Source of the DNA: CAZYQW01 sp964649825
GTDB lineage: Bacteria > Planctomycetota > B15-G4 > JADJEK01
Length of the DNA stretch: 54,491 nt
Direction of reading: 5' to 3'
Assembly: GCA_964649825.1 (NCBI GenBank)
Contig: CAZYQW010000132.1
Coordinates: 1 to 54,491, forward strand
A program made the position numbers and the translations under genes. A model generated the notes under the pieces. That model was not told the origin of the DNA. It saw nothing but the letters and a program-made list of their open reading frames with translations, and did not search any database. Shown piece after piece: positions 50,504-54,491 of the stretch. How positions within the stretch are numbered: position 1 is the first letter of the stretch; every line of letters begins with the position of its first letter.

Positions 50504-51025
50504 TCACCGGCGGTTCCGGGCCGCGTTCACCGCGGAGTCGTCGAAGAAGGCGAGGCCGTGCCGGGCGCCCGCCCGCGCCTTGGCGATCCAGACCACCTGC
50601 CCGACGTGCCAGCTGAAGTGCTCCACGACGTGGAGAACGGCGCGGACGCCGTTTGTCTCCGTCCCTTGGATCGTGAGGGGGCGGACGAGGGCGGCGCCGT
50701 CCATGCGACCGATGACGTCGCACGCGTCGCGGACGGTGGCCGCCAGCGTCGCGAACAGCAGCTCGCCGTCGGGGCCGTCATCGGTCGCGAACTCGGCCGC
50801 TCGGTCGCGGTCGTCCGACCGGCCGTCGATTCCCGAGAGGATCCACTGCCGCACGTTCCCTTCGAGGTGCAGGAGGATGTTGCCGACGCTGAGAGCGTCC
50901 TCGTGCGGCCGCCACCACAGATCGCTCGCGGGCAGCACCTCGAGGGCGCGCAGCAGCCGCGCCAGGTAGACTTCCTCGAGATACTGGCAGGACTCGGAGA
51001 CGACGTGCGCGGCCAGCGTGTTCAT
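50504..51025 (-). CDS. DinB-like (DUF1572-type) protein
   Basis: The 173-residue protein has the four-helix pattern of the DinB/YfiT superfamily. HxxGN-type ligands appear in VGNILLHLEGNVRQWILSGI (first His), and VLHVVEHFSWHVGQVVWIAK gives two more His in an HxxxHxxxH spacing, expected to bind a divalent metal. Bacterial members act in thiol chemistry or nucleic-acid damage responses, but many are uncharacterised. Start 51025 matches the family N-terminus (CQYLEEVYLARLLRALEVLP). It is divergent from the NUDIX gene, and the 67-base gap holds GANTC at 51058 and 51085. Confidence 0.8.
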   Translation of the reverse strand: MNTLAAHVVSESCQYLEEVYLARLLRALEVLPASDLWWRPHEDALSVGNILLHLEGNVRQWILSGIDGRSDDRDRAAEFATDDGPDGELLFATLAATVRDACDVIGRMDGAALVRPLTIQGTETNGVRAVLHVVEHFSWHVGQVVWIAKARAGARHGLAFFDDSAVNAARNRR

Positions 51026-51092
51026 GGCTCTGGGACCTCCACTCGCGTATTCAAGACGAATCGTCGCCTCGTGACGAGACGTTGGAGTCGAG

Positions 51093-51644
51093 ATGTCGCA
51101 GCCAAGCCCGTTCTCGCGCATCGATCGTGAAGTCCTCGTGAGCAACCGCTGGCACCGCTACTGCCGCGACCGCTACGTCCGCCGCGACGGAACCGAGGGC
51201 GAGTACTACTTCATCGACATGCCCGGCGCGGTCGGCATCGTTCCGCGTTTCGCGGACGGAACGACGATCCTCTGTCGGCAGTACCGCTACCTGCTCGGCA
51301 CGCACCTGTGGGAGTTCCCCATCGGCGGGATGAAGCCGGGGGAGGAGCCGCGCCACGCGGCGGAGCACGAGCTCCGCGAGGAGGCCGGGCTGGTGGCCGC
51401 GCTCTGGACGTACCTCGGGGCCTTCGCGCCCTACAAGGGCGTCTCGAACGAGCGCACGCATTTCTTCGTCGCCGAGGAGCTCACCGTCGTCGAGCAGGAG
51501 CTGGAGCCGGAGGAGGAGATCACCCTTCACCGCATGTCGATGACGGACGCCCGCGAGCTCCTGCTCTCGCAGGCGCTCGGGGACGGACAGTCGTGGGGGG
51601 GTCTCATGCTGCTCGACCGGCTGGACGGCCGCGATCGAAGTTGA
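51093..51644 (+). CDS. NUDIX hydrolase (ADP-ribose pyrophosphatase-like)
   Basis: The 183-residue protein contains a full NUDIX box, GMKPGEEPRHAAEHELREE followed by AGL (G-x5-E-x7-R-E-U-x-E-E-x-G-U), with all metal-binding Glu residues. The preceding segment (GIVPRFADGTTILCRQYRYL, LGTHLWEFPIGGMKPGEEP) is characteristic of ADP-ribose/nucleoside-diphosphate-sugar pyrophosphatases. The length is typical. It would hydrolyse a nucleoside diphosphate linked to another moiety in the cytoplasm. It is followed after 57 bases by the M1-like peptidase. That gap carries four GANTC sites. Confidence 0.92.
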   Translation: MSQPSPFSRIDREVLVSNRWHRYCRDRYVRRDGTEGEYYFIDMPGAVGIVPRFADGTTILCRQYRYLLGTHLWEFPIGGMKPGEEPRHAAEHELREEAGLVAALWTYLGAFAPYKGVSNERTHFFVAEELTVVEQELEPEEEITLHRMSMTDARELLLSQALGDGQSWGGLMLLDRLDGRDRS

Positions 51645-51701
51645 TTCGAAGTCGATCGAAGTGATTCCAAGACGATTCAGCGGCTGACTCGGAGTGAACC
51701 G

Positions 51702-53286
51702 ATGCCACTACACGCATTGCTCTCGATGATGATCCTCGTGTTCGGAGCGCGCGACGCGGTCGACGTCCGCGTCGTGAGCTACGCGATCGATCTCTCCATC
51801 GAACCAGAGACGCGCGCCGTCCGCGGGGTGGCGCGGGTCGACGTCGAGGCGAGGGAGGACCTCGAACGCGTCGTCTTCTCGCTCAACCAACGGTTGAAGG
51901 TCGACTCGATCCGCTCCGGACGATCCGACGTCGCGCACTCGGAGGGGGATCGGATCGCCGAGGGACGCGCGATCGACGTGACGTTCGACCCGCCGCTCGA
52001 ACGCGGGAAGCGCCGCACCCTCGAGATCACGTACTCCGGCGAGGGAATGGACCCGGATGCCGAAGGGCCGGACTGGATGGGGATCCTCCTCGTCCGCGCG
52101 GACGAGGTCCGGATGAGCCACCAGTCGCAGTGGTATCCGATCGTGCCGCAGGACGACGCGGCGTTGGCGAAGGTCGCGGCGCCGGTGACGCTGTCGGTCG
52201 ACCTTTCCGCAAGGGTTCGAGAGCCTGGGGCCCGGCGCCGGGCCGAAGGTGAAGAAGCGTGGCCGGCGGGAGACGCACACGTGGGTCAGCGACGGTCCCA
52301 CGCGGGCGTCGTTCCTCGCGGGGAAGTACCGCGCGCAGTCGGTGGGGCCCGGGGCGCGGACGATTCGCGTGCTCTCGTTCGACGACCACGTGGCCGGCGC
52401 GAAGAAGTGGGGCGAGGCGGCGGAGCGAGCGCTCGGGTGGATGCAGGCGCGCTTCGGCGGGCCGAAGCGGATGAGCTACGGTGTGGCCGAGATGAGGGTG
52501 CTGAACCGGTCGAAGTCCTACAACTACGAAGCGGACGGCTTCTCCGTCTTCGACCGCGTCCTGTTCGACGGGCGCGAGCCCGACGCGCGCAAGATCGGGC
52601 ACGAAGTCGCGCACGCATGGTGGGGCGGCTTCGTCGACGCGAGCGGGCGCGGCGAGCGCTTCCTCACCGAGTCGTTGGCCGAGGCGAGCGCGTTGCTCTA
52701 CGTCGAGCAGACGGGCGGCGAGGCGGCGGGGATCGAGGCGCGCCGCGACCGCGACGCGTACTACCGTGCCGATCCCGGCGAGGAGCCCTCGCTCGCGGAC
52801 GCGACCTTCCGATCGCCGCGGTACGCGCGCGTGGTCTACGGCAAGGGTGGGCTCGCGCTCATCGTGCTGCGCGACTGGATCGGCGAGGAGCCGTTCGATC
52901 GCGGGCTCCGAGCGTACGCGACGAGGTTCGGCGGAACGACCCAGACGCCGGACGTGAGCGGATTCCTGAGCGTGCTGCGCGAAGAGGGCGGCGACGCGGT
53001 CGACCACTGGTCCGAGGATTGGCTCGAGCGCGCCGGCGCCCCGTCTTACCGGGTCGAGATCGACGGGTCGGGCCGAGACGCCACGGGACGCCTGGTCCAG
53101 GACGGAGACATCTATCGCAACCCGATCGAGCTCGATCTCGGCGACGGTCGGGCCACGAGGAGGATCGTCGTCACGCCGGCCGGAGCGGATGCGCCGTTCG
53201 AGATCCCGAGCGGCTTCACCGTCCGTTCGGTCGAGATCGATCCGCGCTACCGCGTGCCGGGGGCGCATGCGTCGTTCGACCTTTGA
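51702..53286 (+). pseudogene. M1-family metallopeptidase, frameshifted
   Basis: The first frame gives a short leader and the M1 N-terminal beta domain (YAIDLSIEPETRAVRGVARV, RRTLEITYSGEGMDPDAEGP, SQWYPIVPQDDAALAKVA). At about 52212, near ccgcaaggg, the frame shifts. The new frame runs from GPKVKKRGRRETHTWVSDG to the stop at 53286 and includes the zinc motif KIGHEVAHAWWGGFV with ESLAEASALLYVE supplying the third ligand. The usual GAMEN exopeptidase motif is not seen; the corresponding stretch reads MSYGVAEMRVLNRSKS. One inserted or deleted base would restore an open gene of about 527 codons. Confidence 0.8.
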
Positions 53287-53359
53287 TTCATCCGCGAGCG
53301 CTTGCGCGACGCAGCGTCGGATTCGAGGATGGTCCGGTTCCCTGCGAAAGGAGTCTTCC

Positions 53360-53659
53360 ATGCATCAGCGTCACGCCGCGGCGGCACTTCTCGCCGTCGT
53401 CGCCGGCTTCCTCCCCGGGTGTCTCTACGCGAACATCAAGTCGCCCCTGGATACGGATCTCGACCAGACGATGCTCGGCGCCCGGGTCGGGAAGTCGAGC
53501 TATCAGTCGATCCTTTGGCTCGTCGCGTGGGGCGACGCCGGGACGCAGGCGGCCGCCGCCGACGGCGGTCTGAAGGTGATCAACCACGCCGATGTCAACG
53601 TGTTCCAGATCCTGTTCGGGCTCTACTCGAAGAGGACGACCATTGTCTATGGCGACTAG
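53360..53659 (+). CDS. TRL-like lipoprotein 1
   Basis: The 99-residue protein has a lipoprotein signal (AAAALLAVVAGFLPGCLYAN, Cys near residue 21). The mature domain is like the TRL family (IKSPLDTDLDQTMLGARVGK, SSYQSILWLVAWGDAGTQAA, and VNVFQILFGLYSKRTTIVYG). The ordered pattern (leader, DLDxTxLG, SILxLVAxGDAGxxAA, ending TxVYGD) is that of TRL-like proteins, small lipoproteins of unknown role. An AAAGGAG site precedes the ATG. It overlaps the next gene by 11 bases. Confidence 0.75.
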   Translation: MHQRHAAAALLAVVAGFLPGCLYANIKSPLDTDLDQTMLGARVGKSSYQSILWLVAWGDAGTQAAAADGGLKVINHADVNVFQILFGLYSKRTTIVYGD

Positions 53660-53987
53660 CCGCGGGATGAGACCCGAAGCGGTCGCACTGGGTCTGTTGC
53701 TCGGCTTCGTCGGTTGCTCGTGTCCCACCACCGCGACCGGGCTGATCTTCCAGCGCACCGTGGAGCCGCTCGACCTGAACCTCGATCGGACGCCGGTGTT
53801 CGATCGGACCGGTCGCAGCGACGTTCGGCGGATCGAGTACAACTTCGTCGACGTGCGTTGGCATACGAACGCGATCGGCGACATCATGAACAAGGCGGGG
53901 CTCGATACGGTCTATTACGCCGACGTGGAGACGTTCAGTGTCCTCGGGATCTGGACGCAGTGTCGAGTCCACGTCTACGGCAAGTAG
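53649..53987 (+). CDS. TRL-like lipoprotein 2
   Basis: The 112-residue protein resembles the preceding one in order and spacing. A leader with Cys (ALGLLLGFVGCSCPTT) is followed by VEPLDLNLDRTPVF, HTNAIGDIMNKAGLDTVYYA and DVETFSVLGIWTQCRVHVYG. ATG 53649 overlaps the first TRL gene; an alternative ATG at 53667 would give a shorter leader. It looks like a tandem duplication that has diverged. Function unknown. Confidence 0.72.
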   Translation: MATSRGMRPEAVALGLLLGFVGCSCPTTATGLIFQRTVEPLDLNLDRTPVFDRTGRSDVRRIEYNFVDVRWHTNAIGDIMNKAGLDTVYYADVETFSVLGIWTQCRVHVYGK

Positions 53988-54058
53988 CGCGATCTTCGTC
54001 ACGTGAGAGGGGGTTCGCTCGCCGATGGCGAACGTTCCACGATGATGGATGGGCGCAA

Positions 54059-54126
54059 CCTGCCTCTGGTCGCCGCCATCGGCCCCACCGCGAAGGGCGA
54101 GGCCGATGGCGGCGACCAGAGGCAGG
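54059..54126. repeat. Perfect 26-bp inverted repeat hairpin
   Basis: Arms 54059-54084 and 54101-54126 are exact reverse complements (26 of 26 bases, beginning CCTGCCTCTGG), separated by a 16-base loop. It starts 71 bases after the second TRL gene. No T-tract follows, so a simple rho-independent terminator is uncertain. It is far stronger than needed for one. Confidence 0.8.
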
Positions 54127-54408
54127 ACCTTCCTTCCGTCCCAGAAACGATCTAGGGGCGTCACGATAGGCGAGGGCAAGAAGGCCGATTCCCTCTCGGA
54201 GGTTGGGCGGAATCCTGGGTGTTCTCCACCAGCAAGCGTGCCGCCGCTCATGGTGGTGGGTCGAGCCGGCGCCGCGTGGGACGGCGTCGAGTCTGGGCGT
54301 CGATTCCTGACGACGCGGACAGGAGGAACGACGTGGTACGCGGGAGCGGGGACGAAGAGCTCTCCAGAGTGATACCGCGTGGAACGGGGACGGGGGAAGC
54401 GCGGAGGG
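54127..54408. other. No gene seen
   Basis: Open frames here have no recognisable product or start. The stretch separates the hairpin from the end of the last minus-strand gene. Confidence 0.4.
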
Positions 54409-54491
54409 TCAGGGGGGGAGGCCTTCGGGGGGGATGGTCGGGCCGGGGATCTCGGATGGATCGATGAGGTGGAAGCGGCGCCAGCCGAGCA
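54409..54491 (-). CDS. 3' end of a minus-strand gene (partial)
   Basis: The frame entering from the right edge reads LGWRRFHLIDPSEIPGPTIP and ends PEGLPP with a TGA (54411-54409). The codons are GC-biased as in real genes of the window. Only 26 residues are available, too few to assign a family. Confidence 0.45.
   Translation of the reverse strand, partial: LGWRRFHLIDPSEIPGPTIPPEGLPP

Overview
The window is about 54.5 kb of very GC-rich DNA (my impression is near 70%, not computed). Its gene content points to Planctomycetota, or a close relative in the PVC group. It has secreted FG-GAP (integrin-like) beta-propellers, DUF1080 and DUF1549 proteins, sulfatase remnants, Hanks-type Ser/Thr kinases with C-terminal repeats, ECF sigma factors, a WD40-caspase protein and carboxypeptidase-regulatory-like repeat proteins. 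No rRNA, tRNA, CRISPR array or intact insertion sequence was seen.

Layout. 0-1.3 kb: broken IS91-type transposase piece fused to a frameshifted D-Ala-D-Ala dipeptidase. 1.3-4.3 kb: ECF sigma factor plus membrane Ser/Thr kinase-TPR. 4.3-5.6 kb: secreted protein and a second IS91 remnant. 5.6-10.9 kb: PadR regulator, ABC ATPase, FtsX-type permease and secreted alpha/beta hydrolase, a compact operon preceded by a palindromic operator. 10.9-12.9 kb: WD40-caspase and sulfatase pieces. 12.9-16.1 kb: HEXXH metallopeptidase with Sel1 repeats, a coiled-coil protein and an alpha/beta hydrolase. 16.2-24.6 kb: two intact FG-GAP propellers among remnants, a repeat-rich secreted protein, ankyrin and IS91 pieces and an ECF sigma factor. 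24.7-28.7 kb: a run of gene fragments carrying an intact vapBC module. 28.7-32 kb: DUF255 and PIG-L proteins. 32-34.4 kb: further fragments. 34.4-41.7 kb: DUF1080, histidine phosphatase, a large kinase-TPR and, divergently, a sigma-like/hypothetical/secreted three-gene operon. 41.7-44.9 kb: a 1064-residue repeat protein. 44.9-47.8 kb: btuFCD under a cobalamin riboswitch. 47.9-54.5 kb: aspartyl protease-PDZ lipoprotein, DUF1080, SRPBCC, DinB-like, NUDIX, M1-like peptidase, two TRL-like lipoproteins, a perfect 26-bp hairpin and the end of a minus-strand gene.

The genes fall into three themes. One is signalling (two ECF-type factors, one sigma-like protein, two kinases, PadR, BlaI/BlaR1 remains, caspase). 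The second is the cell surface (propellers, beta-helix, DUF1080, peptidases, lipoproteins). The third is uptake or export (BtuFCD, PadR-controlled ABC).

Two cautions. First, an unusual number of genes are truncated at abrupt gene-to-gene junctions or broken by single frameshifts. This may be real decay with IS91-type debris, or it may be assembly or consensus error, and the sequence alone cannot decide. Second, family assignments come from reading motifs, with no database search.
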